Source: an uncultured Oscillospiraceae bacterium (GTDB lineage Bacteria; Bacillota; Clostridia; Oscillospirales; Acutalibacteraceae). Taken from it: a stretch of DNA of 64,000 nucleotides. The stretch's first letter is position 1; each line of letters begins with the position of its first letter. Shown one piece after another: positions 35,029-43,670 of this stretch. A model generated the notes under the pieces. That model was not told the origin of the DNA, ran no database searches, and saw only the letters and a program-made list of their open reading frames with translations. Position numbers and translations under genes: made by a program. The stretch covers positions 1 to 64,000 of the forward strand of contig CABSLQ010000005.1 in the NCBI GenBank assembly GCA_902478605.1. The letters run 5' to 3'.

Positions 35029-35997
35029 ATGGCGGAAGAAAATCCGGGAGGACTGCCGCCCCGCCGATCGGCGGGGAACCGGGACTCGCGATCGGGACGC
35101 AGAGGACACACGGAAAAAAAGCCGGCCCTCGGCGGCATGCAGGTTATTCTGGTCCAGAGCATTTCCTGCATTGTGGTTGTCCTGCTGGTGCTGGTGATCA
35201 AGCTGGTGGGCGGCGACGCCTTTGCCCAGCTGCGTCAGCAATTCAACGAATCCATCATGAGCAATTCCATCATCGCCACGCTGGCCTCGCTGTTTGAAAC
35301 GCCATACGCGGACGACACCTCGTCTTTGCCGGACGGATCCATGGTTTCGCCGGAGAGCGGGCCGCCTGCTTCTTCGGATTCTTCCTCCTCGGAAGCCTCT
35401 TCCGGGGAAGAGACTTCTGCACAGACGGATAGCAGCGAAGCGTCCGGGAGCGGTACGACAACCGATGCGGCCCAGACGGGCGGGACGACGGCGGCCTCCT
35501 CGCCGGCGTCCTCTTCCAGCCCTTCCGGCGGAACGACGGCGCAGGCCGTACGCTACGCACCGGAGGGCTCTTCCTTTACCACCGTGCATGCAAACCGGCT
35601 GGCCGCGGCGCCGCTTCCCACGGGAAAGGTCACGTCACCTTACGGATACCGGGAAAACCCCACCAAGGAGGGGACTGGCTTTCATAAGGGCATCGACATC
35701 GGCGCCCCGGAGGGCACGCCCATCCGCGCGATGTATTTCGGCGTGGTGACGGCGGTGGGGGAAGAGGCCGGCTACGGCAAATATGTCAAGCTGTTTCACG
35801 GGAACGGCGTCGAAATCCTCTACGCGCATTGTTCCGAAATTCTGGTGGAGAAGGATGCCGTCATCCGGGCCGGGGAAACGGTGGCCAAGGTGGGTTCCAC
35901 AGGGGATTCCACAGGATTCCATCTGCATGTGGAGCTACGCGTGAACGGCATCACCTACAACCCGGCCGGCATGCTGCCGGCGCAGCTGTATGCTTGA
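35029..35997 (+). CDS. Membrane-anchored M23 (LytM) metallopeptidase, SpoIVFA/SpoIIQ-like
   Basis: 322 residues. A charged cytoplasmic N-terminus precedes one membrane helix (about 40-62), then a Ser/Thr-rich low-complexity linker (about 97-175), then an M23 domain. The zinc ligands appear complete: GFHKGIDIG (H and D) and FHLHVEL (H-x-H). Next to an M50 protease gene it is best read as the SpoIVFA-type partner controlling SpoIVFB, although that protein usually has a degenerate LytM site. SpoIIQ is the alternative. Translation begins nine bases after AAAGGA. Its 3' end overlaps the M50 gene by 8 bases. Confidence 0.75.
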   Translation: MAEENPGGLPPRRSAGNRDSRSGRRGHTEKKPALGGMQVILVQSISCIVVVLLVLVIKLVGGDAFAQLRQQFNESIMSNSIIATLASLFETPYADDTSSLPDGSMVSPESGPPASSDSSSSEASSGEETSAQTDSSEASGSGTTTDAAQTGGTTAASSPASSSSPSGGTTAQAVRYAPEGSSFTTVHANRLAAAPLPTGKVTSPYGYRENPTKEGTGFHKGIDIGAPEGTPIRAMYFGVVTAVGEEAGYGKYVKLFHGNGVEILYAHCSEILVEKDAVIRAGETVAKVGSTGDSTGFHLHVELRVNGITYNPAGMLPAQLYA

Positions 35998-36580
35998 GTT
36001 CCGTCTGCTGGGAACGCGGTGGACGTGCAGCCTGCTCTTTCCGGCGATGGTGGTGGTGCTGCTGACGCTGGATACCGGAGGCATGGCGCTGTGGTGCCTG
36101 GCGGCCTCGGCCATGCACGAAATGGGGCATTTTGCGGCCCTGCTGCTGTGCGGCGGCCGGCCGGCCCTCATTGCGGTGGGGATCTTCGGCGTACGGGTGG
36201 AGCAGGACAGGCATGCGCCCCTTGGGTACGGGAAAAATCTGGTGGTTTCGCTGGCGGGGCCGGCGGTGAACGCCCTGTCCTGTCTTCTTCTGCTGCTGTG
36301 CGGTGCAGCGGACACGGCGCCTTTCATGGTACACGGCACCATGGCGATGATGAATCTGCTGCCCGTCGAACCGCTCGACGGGGGACAGGCGTTATTCTGT
36401 GCGCTTGCGCCCCATATGGACGAACCGAAGGCGGAGCGCATCGTGCTGGCGGTTTCGGTGCTGACCATTCTGCCGCTGGCGGCGGCCGGGTTTTATGTGC
36501 TGCTGCGCAGCGGCTACAACATTTCTCTGCTGGCAGTGTGCGGGTATCTTATCCTGCTGTTATTATGCAAACGGAAATAG
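35990..36580 (+). CDS. Site-2 protease (M50), SpoIVFB-like
   Basis: 196 residues, mostly membrane-embedded. The active-site HExxH is intact (SAMHEMGHFAALL near residue 42), and the second metal motif is MNLLPVEPLDGGQ. SpoIVFB is the intramembrane protease that cleaves pro-sigma-K in the mother cell; the neighbours sipL, spoIVA and a LytM partner fit this. Whether this organism has pro-sigma-K cannot be told here. The start lies inside the M23 gene. Confidence 0.78.
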   Translation: MLEFRLLGTRWTCSLLFPAMVVVLLTLDTGGMALWCLAASAMHEMGHFAALLLCGGRPALIAVGIFGVRVEQDRHAPLGYGKNLVVSLAGPAVNALSCLLLLLCGAADTAPFMVHGTMAMMNLLPVEPLDGGQALFCALAPHMDEPKAERIVLAVSVLTILPLAAAGFYVLLRSGYNISLLAVCGYLILLLLCKRK

Positions 36581-36609
36581 CCGTCCCGGTTAGGGGACGG
36601 CTGTTTTTG
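36579..36609 (+). terminator. Rho-independent terminator after the sporulation cluster
   Basis: Nine-base stem (36579-36587 with 36594-36602) around GGTTAG, then GTTTTTGTTT. The stem begins within the stop codon of the M50 gene. Confidence 0.85.
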
Positions 36610-36610
36610 T

Positions 36611-36640
36611 TTGCAGGCCGGTACCCGGTTGTGTTACAAT
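36611..36640 (+). promoter_or_regulatory. Possible sigma-A promoter of the PPTase operon
   Basis: TTGCAG (36611-36616), 18-base spacer and TACAAT (36635-36640), 25 bases before the start codon. Confidence 0.45.
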
Positions 36641-36664
36641 GGAGAAGCAGAGGAGGCGAAACGC

Positions 36665-37327
36665 GTGGAGGTTTGGCTGTTGTCCGTTCCGGAGACAATA
36701 GGGACGCAGGAAGAAGGCCTTTTGCTGGCCGGCATGCTGCCCGAACGCCGGAAAGCAATTCCATTGGTCCGGCTGCCGGACAAGCGGCGGGAGCGGCTGG
36801 CGGCGTATGCGCTGGAAGGTCTGGTGCTTTCCCGTGCAGCGGGACAGCCGGCGGACAGGCTCCGATTGGAACGCGGCCCGTACGGAAAGCCCCGCCTTGC
36901 GGGGGAGTCCGCGGTGCAGTACAGCCTGTCGCACACGGCGGGCTGGGTGCTGCTGGGGGTGGATAAGCGGGCGATCGGCGTGGATATTGAACGCGTCCGG
37001 CCGGTGTCGTCCGGCCTCATGAAACGGTATTTTTCGCCGGAGGAACAGGCGGTTGTCTGCGCGCCGGAAAAGGATTGGGAAAGTCGCGCCATCGAAATCT
37101 GGACGTGCAAGGAAGCCTTCGGCAAATGGACGGGCGAAGGGCTGCGCCGGGTTCGCGGCGATGACTGGCGGCGCGATCCGGCGGTGCAGGTGTATGCTTT
37201 TGGCGCCGAAGGCTACGCCGCGGCGGTGTGCGGTACGGCCCCCTGCGTGCGTCCGGATATACAGAAATGGTCCCTGGAACGCCTGTGCGGCGAACTGGCT
37301 TGCAATGCGGCGTCAATGCCGCTATAA
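36665..37327 (+). CDS. 4'-phosphopantetheinyl transferase, Sfp type
   Basis: 220 residues. The motifs are YSLSHTAGWVLLGV, IGVDIERV (metal Asp and Glu) and WTCKEAFGKWTGEG, in the usual order and spacing. It transfers the pantetheine arm of CoA to carrier proteins. No polyketide or peptide synthetase is nearby, so the target may simply be acyl carrier protein. GTG start behind AGAGGAGG. Confidence 0.88.
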   Translation: MEVWLLSVPETIGTQEEGLLLAGMLPERRKAIPLVRLPDKRRERLAAYALEGLVLSRAAGQPADRLRLERGPYGKPRLAGESAVQYSLSHTAGWVLLGVDKRAIGVDIERVRPVSSGLMKRYFSPEEQAVVCAPEKDWESRAIEIWTCKEAFGKWTGEGLRRVRGDDWRRDPAVQVYAFGAEGYAAAVCGTAPCVRPDIQKWSLERLCGELACNAASMPL

Positions 37328-37360
37328 TGGGAGGAAAGTCAAAGAACGGGAGAAGACGGA

Positions 37361-39202
37361 ATGGAGTCTGTGTTGGAAAAACTGTTCAGTAAGGTTCAGA
37401 AGCCCGGCCGGTACACCGGCGGGGAATTGAACAGCGTTGTCAAGGATAAAGAGAAGGTGGGCATTCGCTTTGCCTTCTGCTTTCCCGACCTGTACGAGGT
37501 GGGGATGTCCCACCTGGGCATGAAGCTGCTGTACGGCCTGTACAACGAGCAGCCGGATGTCTGGTGCGAGCGGGTGTTTGCGCCGGATACCGATATGGAG
37601 GCGCTGATGCGGGAAAACGGGATCCCGCTGTTCGCCCTTGAAAGCCGGGACCCGATCCGGGATTTTGATTTTATCGGGTTTACCTTACAATATGAAATGA
37701 GCTATACCGCCGTGCTGCATATGCTGGATCTGGCCGGGGTGCCGCTGCACGCAGCGGAGCGAGGCGATGACTGTCCGCTGGTGATAGGCGGCGGCCCCTG
37801 TGCCTGCAATCCCGAACCGCTTGCCGGCTTTTTTGATTTGTTCACCCTCGGCGAAGGGGAGGATGTCAGCCTCGAGCTGTTTGAGCTGTACCGCCGGCAC
37901 AAGGCGGCAGGCTTCCGCCGCGCGGCCTTTCTGCGGGAGGCGGCAGCCATCGAGGGGGTATATGTCCCGTCGCTGTACGACGTGACCTATCGGGAGGACG
38001 GCACGGTGGAGGCAGTGCGCCCGCGGGACGGCGCCCCGGCCACCGTGCGCAAACGCATTCTCACCGATATGGATGCCGCCTATTATCCGAAGAGCTTTGT
38101 GGTGCCCTTCCTCGACATCGTGCACGACCGGGCCATGAGCGAGATTTTCCGCGGCTGTATCCGCGGCTGCCGGTTTTGTCAGGCGGGTTTCATTTACCGG
38201 CCGGTGCGGGAGAAATCCCCCGCCGTCATCAATGCCCAGAGCCGGGCGCTGTGCGAATCCACCGGGTATGAGGAATTCTCCCTTTCCTCGCTGTCCACGA
38301 GCGACTATTCGCGGCTGGAGGAGCTGCTGCCCGCCCTGCTTGACTGGGCGGAGAAAGAGCACACGAATATCTCCCTGCCCTCCCTGCGGGTGGACGGCTT
38401 TTCGGAGGAGCTGGCCAATCAGCTCAACGTCCTGCGGCGCAGCGGGCTGACCTTTGCCCCCGAGGCGGGAACCCAGCGCCTGCGCGATGCCATCAATAAA
38501 AACGTGACCGAGGAGGAGATTCTCGATACCTGCGGCAAGGCGTTTGCCGGCGGCTGGACGGCGGTGAAGCTGTACTTCATGATGGGGCTGCCCACCGAAA
38601 CGATGGAGGACGTGGCGGGCATCGCGGAGCTGGGACAGAAGATCGTCAATCGCTTTTATGCCAATCCGGACAAGCCCAAGGGCAAAGGGGTAACGGTGTC
38701 GATTAGCGCCGCCTGCTTTGTGCCAAAGCCCTTTACCCCCTTTCAGTGGGAGCCGCAGGATACGATGGAGATGCTGCACGAAAAGCAGCGGCATCTCGTC
38801 TCGTCGGTCACGACCAAAAAGATCTCCCTGAGCTGGCACGACGCCACAACGAGCTTTCTCGAAGCGGTGTTCGCCCGGGGCGATCGCCGTCTCGGTGCGG
38901 TTATTGAAGAGGCGCACCGGCGCGGCTGCACCATGGATTCGTGGTCGGAGCATTTTGATTTTGACAAATGGATGGAGGTGTTCCATGACGTGGGCCTTGA
39001 TCCCGCTTTTTATGCCAACCGGCGGCGGGACTACGACGAGGTGCTGCCGTGGGATCATCTCGATTACGGCGTGACCAAGGCGTTTCTGAAAAAGGAGAGC
39101 GAAAAGGCCCGCCGGAGCGTCACCACGCCGAACTGCCGGCAGGCCTGTTCCGGCTGCGGCGCCGCCTGCTGGAAGGGAGGGGTGTGCGTTGAAAACCGTT
39201 AG
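37361..39202 (+). CDS. TIGR03960-type radical SAM protein
   Basis: 613 residues. An N-terminal B12-binding-like domain (about 35-180, with GGGPCACNPEP) is followed by the radical SAM core with FRGCIRGCRFCQAGF (C-x3-C-x2-C) and, far downstream, a second Cys cluster (CRQACSGCGAACW). It is fused to a separate small protein in some lineages; here that partner overlaps its 3' end. The reaction is unknown. The pair is often found near ribosomal and RNase genes, and rplS follows here. Confidence 0.88.
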   Translation: MESVLEKLFSKVQKPGRYTGGELNSVVKDKEKVGIRFAFCFPDLYEVGMSHLGMKLLYGLYNEQPDVWCERVFAPDTDMEALMRENGIPLFALESRDPIRDFDFIGFTLQYEMSYTAVLHMLDLAGVPLHAAERGDDCPLVIGGGPCACNPEPLAGFFDLFTLGEGEDVSLELFELYRRHKAAGFRRAAFLREAAAIEGVYVPSLYDVTYREDGTVEAVRPRDGAPATVRKRILTDMDAAYYPKSFVVPFLDIVHDRAMSEIFRGCIRGCRFCQAGFIYRPVREKSPAVINAQSRALCESTGYEEFSLSSLSTSDYSRLEELLPALLDWAEKEHTNISLPSLRVDGFSEELANQLNVLRRSGLTFAPEAGTQRLRDAINKNVTEEEILDTCGKAFAGGWTAVKLYFMMGLPTETMEDVAGIAELGQKIVNRFYANPDKPKGKGVTVSISAACFVPKPFTPFQWEPQDTMEMLHEKQRHLVSSVTTKKISLSWHDATTSFLEAVFARGDRRLGAVIEEAHRRGCTMDSWSEHFDFDKWMEVFHDVGLDPAFYANRRRDYDEVLPWDHLDYGVTKAFLKKESEKARRSVTTPNCRQACSGCGAACWKGGVCVENR

Positions 39203-39827
39203 GATTACCTTTTCCAAAACGGGGCGTGCCAAATACATTTCCCATCTGGATCTCAACCGCGCCATGAGCCGTGCCCTGCGCCGCGCGGCCATACCGCTGT
39301 GGTATACCGAGGGGTTCAACCGGCACCCGTACGTGACCTTTGCCGCGCCGCTTTCGCTGGGGTATGAGAGCCTGTGCGAAAGCATGGATATCCGGCTGGA
39401 GGAAGAGCTGCCTATGGACGAGCTCGTGGGGCGGCTGGATGCCGCGATGCCGGAGGGCCTGCATATCGTATCGGCACACGAAGCACTGATGAAGCCGGGC
39501 GAGCTGACGGCCGCGCGGTACCGCCTGACCTTGGACTGCCCGGCGCAGGCGGTGGAACGATTGCTTGCGCGCGACAGTATCCCGGTGGAAAAGCGCACCA
39601 AGAAAAAGACGATGAAGACGGTGGATATCCGGCCGTCCCTGACTGCCGTACAGCTGAAAGAAGAAGGAACGGGCTGCGTGCTGGAGGTGACGCTGCCGTG
39701 CAGCAGCGCGGATACGGTTAATCCTTCGCTGGTGATCGCGGCGCTGCAGCAGGAAACGGGGCAGGAGGTTTCCGGTGACGTCCTGCGTGTAGCGCTGTAC
39801 GGACGGGACGGCGCCCCCTTTGCGTAA
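39189..39827 (+). CDS. TIGR03936/DUF2344 radical-SAM-associated protein
   Basis: 212 residues beginning with RITFSKTGRAKYISHLDLNR and containing PLWYTEGFNRHPYVTFAAPLS, both typical of DUF2344. It nearly always accompanies the radical SAM protein encoded just upstream and is presumed to act with it. The TTG start overlaps that gene by 14 bases, with GGAAGGGAGG upstream. Confidence 0.88.
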   Translation: MKTVRITFSKTGRAKYISHLDLNRAMSRALRRAAIPLWYTEGFNRHPYVTFAAPLSLGYESLCESMDIRLEEELPMDELVGRLDAAMPEGLHIVSAHEALMKPGELTAARYRLTLDCPAQAVERLLARDSIPVEKRTKKKTMKTVDIRPSLTAVQLKEEGTGCVLEVTLPCSSADTVNPSLVIAALQQETGQEVSGDVLRVALYGRDGAPFA

Positions 39828-39853
39828 GCGGCGCCCTTCCTGTAAAATAATGC

Positions 39854-39882
39854 TTGCAATTTGAGACAGAGTGTGCTATCAT
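39854..39882 (+). promoter_or_regulatory. Sigma-A-type promoter of rplS
   Basis: TTGCAA (39854-39859), 17-base spacer and TATCAT (39877-39882). Confidence 0.65.
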
Positions 39883-40052
39883 ATTGTGGTTATCGGCGCC
39901 AACGATTGTTTGCGCGCGCCTTCCGTGCACGATTCGCTTGTTCCCGGCGGGTCGTCATCGGGGTTGATGCCAAGCGAAAGCCGGACATTCAAGCGGGCGG
40001 TCCTCTGCTCCTGATGGAACATGAACGTCTGAAACTACAAGGAGGAAACAAA
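39883..40052 (+). other. Long rplS leader, possible L19 autoregulatory RNA
   Basis: About 165 bases of untranslated G/C-rich leader separate the promoter from the rplS start. Several short complementary segments are visible, for instance CCGGC and GCCGG elements. Firmicutes L19 leaders are known to be structured regulators. I cannot prove that this belongs to that class, and no good reading frame covers it. Confidence 0.35.
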
Positions 40053-40394
40053 ATGGACGCACTTAAAATCATTGCACAGGACAGCCTGAAGGAGAACATC
40101 CCGTCCTTCGCCATCGGCGATACCGTACGGGTGGACGTGAAAATCCGCGAGGGTGATCGCGAGCGTATCCAGGCCTTCGAAGGCACCGTTATCGCCAAAC
40201 GCGGCAGCGGCGTTGCCGAGACCTTCACCGTGCGCCGCGTATCCTACGGCGTGGGTGTGGAGCGCGTGTTCCCGCTGCATTCCCCGAATGTGGCCGCGGT
40301 CAAGGTTGTGCGCCGCGGTAAGGTTCGCCGCAGCAAGCTGTATTACCTGCGCAACCGCGTGGGCAAGGCTTCCAAGGTGAAGGAGCTTCTGTAA
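40053..40394 (+). CDS. rplS: 50S ribosomal protein L19
   Basis: 113 residues. [36 protein letters not shown] and the C-terminal [18 protein letters not shown] are family hallmarks. It sits at the 30S-50S interface. AAGGAGG precedes the ATG. It is normally last in an rpsP-rimM-trmD-rplS operon; here it stands alone with its own promoter and terminator. Confidence 0.98.
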   Translation: MDALKIIAQDSLKENIPSFAIGDTVRVDVKIREGDRERIQAFEGTVIAKRGSGVAETFTVRRVSYGVGVERVFPLHSPNVAAVKVVRRGKVRRSKLYYLRNRVGKASKVKELL

Positions 40395-40448
40395 TCCGGG
40401 CGATATAGGAAAAGACGGCGTGCCGCGCGGCCGCCGTAAGAAACCGTT

Positions 40449-40479
40449 TGCGGGCCATGGTTGCATGGCCCGCATTTCG
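40449..40479 (+). terminator. Hairpin after rplS
   Basis: Perfect stem GCGGGCCATG (40450-40459) with CATGGCCCGC (40464-40473) around GTTG, then ATTTC. Nearly the same hairpin lies after clpX. Confidence 0.7.
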
Positions 40480-40548
40480 CATATAGGGCCGGCGGTGGGG
40501 CGGCTGTCTGCATTTTTCGCGTTTTATCTGTTCAGACGGCGGTTTTTA

Positions 40549-40557
40549 TGGTATACT
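40549..40557 (+). promoter_or_regulatory. Extended -10 promoter of the lepB pair
   Basis: TGGTATACT (extended -10), about 33 bases before the first lepB. No clear -35 at standard spacing. Confidence 0.45.
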
Positions 40558-40589
40558 GTCCTATAGGTTAAAACAATGAGGGATGGCCG

Positions 40590-41141
40590 ATGACGGATAC
40601 TCCGAACAGAATAAAAATCAAGAAGGGCGCCTGGGTGGAAGCGCTGTACGATTGGGCGGAGGCTGCGGCCTTTGCGCTGATTTGTGTGGTGCTGGTTTTT
40701 ACCTTTTTGTTCCGCGTGGTGGGGGTGGACGGCGACTCCATGATGGACACGCTCTATGACAAGGAGCGCCTGCTCATGCAGAGCAGCTTTTATACTCCGG
40801 ATCGCGGGGATATTGTGGTGATCAACCAGTATGCCGACAAGCCGCTCATCAAGCGGATTATCGCGGTAGGCGGGGATACCGTTTATATCGATCCGCAGAC
40901 CCATGAAGTATATGTCAACGGGGAGAAGCTGGACGAGCCGTATGTGCACTATCCCACGTCGCCAAACGACATGACCGGACCGGTGACGGTTCCGGATGGG
41001 TATGTGTTTGTCATGGGCGACCACCGTACCAACTCACGGGACAGCCGCCTGGAGGAAATTGGATTTATCAACGAGCAGGATGTGGTTGGCCGGGCGGTTT
41101 TCCGCATCTGGCCGCTGGGCCGCTTTGGCTTTTTGGATTGA
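40590..41141 (+). CDS. lepB: Signal peptidase I, first of two
   Basis: 183 residues. One N-terminal membrane helix (about 22-42) is followed by VDGDSMMDTL (catalytic Ser), RGDIVVIN, KRIIAVGGDTV (catalytic Lys) and FVMGDHRTNSRDSR. It removes signal peptides from secreted proteins on the outer face of the membrane. A second copy follows after 21 bases. Confidence 0.95.
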   Translation: MTDTPNRIKIKKGAWVEALYDWAEAAAFALICVVLVFTFLFRVVGVDGDSMMDTLYDKERLLMQSSFYTPDRGDIVVINQYADKPLIKRIIAVGGDTVYIDPQTHEVYVNGEKLDEPYVHYPTSPNDMTGPVTVPDGYVFVMGDHRTNSRDSRLEEIGFINEQDVVGRAVFRIWPLGRFGFLD

Positions 41142-41162
41142 GGAAAACGGAGGCTTTGCCGC

Positions 41163-41726
41163 ATGGAAATGGATGAAGTAAAACAGACCGATGAGACCGA
41201 CAACGGAAACGAGCGGATCCGTGCCGTATATGACTGGGTATCCGCCGCCGTGTTTTCACTCGTCTGTGTGACGATTGTGTTCGCCTGCTTTTTTCGGATT
41301 GTGGGTGTGGACGGTGCTTCCATGATGGACACGCTGTACCACCAGGATCGGCTGATTCTGACCCGCTGGGCTTACACGCCGCAGCGCGGGGATATTGTGG
41401 TGATCAACCGCTATACGGAGGAGCCGCTGGTCAAGCGCATCATCGCCGTTGGGGGGGATACCATTTACATCGATCCCGAGACCTATGCGGTCTATCTTAA
41501 TGGGGAAAAGCTGGAGGAACCCTACGTCCATTATAATACGCTGCCGTATGATATGATAGAAGCGTTGACCATTCCGGAGGGCTGTGTTTTTGTGATGGGC
41601 GATCACCGGGACAACTCCAAGGACAGCCGCTCGGCCGAAATCGGTTTCGTTGACGAACGGGATATTATGGGTAAGGCCATATTCCGGCTTTGGCCGCTTC
41701 AGCGGTTCGGCGGTCTTTACGATTAG
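41163..41726 (+). CDS. lepB: Signal peptidase I, second of two
   Basis: 187 residues and clearly a paralogue of the preceding gene, with the same order of motifs: VDGASMMDTLYH (Ser kept; Asp before it changed to Ala), RGDIVVIN, KRIIAVGGDTI and FVMGDHRDNSKDSR. A duplication in tandem is the simplest origin. The two could have different substrates, as Bacillus Sip paralogues do. Confidence 0.94.
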   Translation: MEMDEVKQTDETDNGNERIRAVYDWVSAAVFSLVCVTIVFACFFRIVGVDGASMMDTLYHQDRLILTRWAYTPQRGDIVVINRYTEEPLVKRIIAVGGDTIYIDPETYAVYLNGEKLEEPYVHYNTLPYDMIEALTIPEGCVFVMGDHRDNSKDSRSAEIGFVDERDIMGKAIFRLWPLQRFGGLYD

Positions 41727-41750
41727 ACACAGGGGAAGGATTCTGCACGC

Positions 41751-42629
41751 ATGGAAACAGGACAGGAAAAGACGATTCAGTGGTTCCCCGGGCATATGGC
41801 GCGCACGCGCCGCAAATTGAAAGAATGCTTACCGTTGGTCGACGCGGTGGTCGAAATCATCGATGCACGCATCCCGGTGAGCAGCCGTAACCCCGAGCTG
41901 GACAGCCTGACCGGGGGAAAGCCGCGCATTGTGGTGCTCAATAAGGCGGACATGGCGGACGAGGCGGCGACGCGGCGCTGGGTGGCGCATTTTCGGCGTA
42001 GCGGGGCGGCGGCGCTGGCCCTCGACTGCAAGAGCGGACAGGGCATAAACGGGTTTGTTCCGCTGCTGCGCGAGACGCTGCGCGATAAGCTGGAGGCGTG
42101 GAAGGCCAAAGGCATGGCAAATCGTCCCATCCGGGCGATGGTGGTGGGTATTCCCAACGCGGGAAAATCCTCCTTTATCAACCGTATGGCGCGCGGCGGC
42201 AAGGCCAAGGTGGAGGATCGGCCGGGCGTCACCCGGGGCAATCAATGGTATGTGCTCGAATCGGGCACCCAGCTTTTGGATACGCCGGGCGTGCTGTGGC
42301 CCAAATTTGAGGATCAGCAGGTGGCGCGGCACCTGGCGTATACCGGCGCGATCCGGGATCAAGTGCTCGACTGCGAGGAGCTGGCCTGCGGCCTGCTCGT
42401 CCTGCTGCGGCGGGATTACGGGGCGCTGCTGGCCGCGCGGTACAAGCTGCCGGAGAAACTGCCCGAAGACGGCTGGGAGCTGTTATGCGCCGTCGGCCGT
42501 AAGCGCGGCATGCTGATTTCCGGCGGGGAAGTGGACACGGAGCGCGCCGCCACCACCGTGCTTGACGAATACCGTGGCGGCAAGATCGGGCGCATTACGC
42601 TGGAATGGCCGGAGGAGGAGCAGGCATGA
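41751..42629 (+). CDS. rbgA: Ribosome biogenesis GTPase RbgA (YlqF)
   Basis: 292 residues: [13 protein letters not shown] near the start, then the permuted GTPase motif order G4 (LNKADM), G1 ([12 protein letters not shown]), G2 (PGVTRG) and G3 (LDTPGVLWP), and a C-terminal RNA-binding helical domain. It completes assembly of the 50S subunit. rnhB follows with an ATGA overlap, as in Bacillus. Confidence 0.95.
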   Translation: METGQEKTIQWFPGHMARTRRKLKECLPLVDAVVEIIDARIPVSSRNPELDSLTGGKPRIVVLNKADMADEAATRRWVAHFRRSGAAALALDCKSGQGINGFVPLLRETLRDKLEAWKAKGMANRPIRAMVVGIPNAGKSSFINRMARGGKAKVEDRPGVTRGNQWYVLESGTQLLDTPGVLWPKFEDQQVARHLAYTGAIRDQVLDCEELACGLLVLLRRDYGALLAARYKLPEKLPEDGWELLCAVGRKRGMLISGGEVDTERAATTVLDEYRGGKIGRITLEWPEEEQA

Positions 42630-43255
42630 GTGCGACGGAGATTTACGTATTTGACGAGACTGTACGGGCGGAGGGCTTTACAGCCCTGTGCGGCGTGGAC
42701 GAGGCGGGCCGCGGCCCGCTGGCCGGCCCGGTTTATGCGGCCGCGGTGATTCTGCGGCCGGGGGACGTGCTCGAGGGCATCAACGACTCCAAAAGGCTGA
42801 CCGAAAAAAAGCGGGAAGTCCTTTTTGATGTGATCTGCGAACGGGCAGCGGCGTACAGCATTGCCAGCGCCTCGGTGGAGGAGATCGAGCGGCTCAATAT
42901 CTTGCAGGCCACCTTCCTGGCCATGCGCCGTGCGGTGCAGGGCTTGTCCGTGCGGCCTGATTTGGCGCTCATCGACGGGAACCGGCTGCCGCCCGATTGG
43001 GAAGTGCCGGCCAGAACGGTTGTAAAGGGGGATGCCTTGTCCGCGTCGATTGCGGCGGCTTCTATTCTGGCCAAGGTCAGCCGGGATCGCGTTATGCTGG
43101 AATTGGACAGGCAGTTCCCGGCCTATGGCTTTGCCAAGCATAAAGGCTATGGCACGGCGGCGCATTATGCGGCCCTGAGAAAAGAGGGGCCTTCACCGGA
43201 ACACAGATTAAGCTTTCTGCGTTCCTTTTTTGAGAAGGAAAACGCCGCGCAGTGA
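42626..43255 (+). CDS. rnhB: Ribonuclease HII
   Basis: 209 residues. [20 protein letters not shown] carries the first acidic pair; [27 protein letters not shown] and the [10 protein letters not shown] end follow. It removes RNA from RNA-DNA hybrids and single ribonucleotides. It overlaps rbgA, with GGAGGAG just upstream. Confidence 0.95.
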   Translation: MSATEIYVFDETVRAEGFTALCGVDEAGRGPLAGPVYAAAVILRPGDVLEGINDSKRLTEKKREVLFDVICERAAAYSIASASVEEIERLNILQATFLAMRRAVQGLSVRPDLALIDGNRLPPDWEVPARTVVKGDALSASIAAASILAKVSRDRVMLELDRQFPAYGFAKHKGYGTAAHYAALRKEGPSPEHRLSFLRSFFEKENAAQ

Positions 43256-43273
43256 AGAAACGGGGGACATCGG

Positions 43274-43660
43274 ATGGCAGGCGTATCCAAGGGGGCGGCC
43301 GGCGAAATTCTGGCCGCCCGTTTTTTGCGGGAAAAGGGATGGACCATTTTGTGCGCCAACTACCGCACGCGGTTTGGGGAAATTGACATAATTGGACAGG
43401 ATGGGCCGTATATTGCCTTCGTGGAGGTCAAGGCGCGCGGGCAGGCGGCCCTGTATGCGCCGCGGGAGGCGGTCACCCCGTCGAAGCAGCGGCGCATCAT
43501 CCAGGCGGCCGCCCTGTACCTGCAGCAGCATCCCACTGCTCTGCAGCCGCGGTTCGATGTGGTGGCGATCACGACCGCGCCCGATGCGCCCTTGCAGGCT
43601 CTCCATATTGAGCACATACCGCACGCCTTTGAGGCGGGAGAATTGCGGTCTGCCTTTTAG
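43274..43660 (+). CDS. UPF0102 family protein (YraN-like)
   Basis: 128 residues: GAAGEILAARFLREKGW, RTRFGEIDIIGQDG and FVEVKARG match the family, which has a Holliday-junction-resolvase-like nuclease fold. The D-x-x-x-E-V-K pattern is intact. Neighbour rnhB is typical. Cellular role not established. Confidence 0.88.
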   Translation: MAGVSKGAAGEILAARFLREKGWTILCANYRTRFGEIDIIGQDGPYIAFVEVKARGQAALYAPREAVTPSKQRRIIQAAALYLQQHPTALQPRFDVVAITTAPDAPLQALHIEHIPHAFEAGELRSAF

Positions 43661-43670
43661 GAGGGATAGG

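Noticed and set aside
32083..35589. Very long open frame on the minus strand opposite sipL, spoIVA and the M23 gene
   Set aside because: It is antisense to three well-supported genes, has a His/Arg-rich composition typical of shadow frames in GC-rich DNA, and no ribosome binding site or domain.
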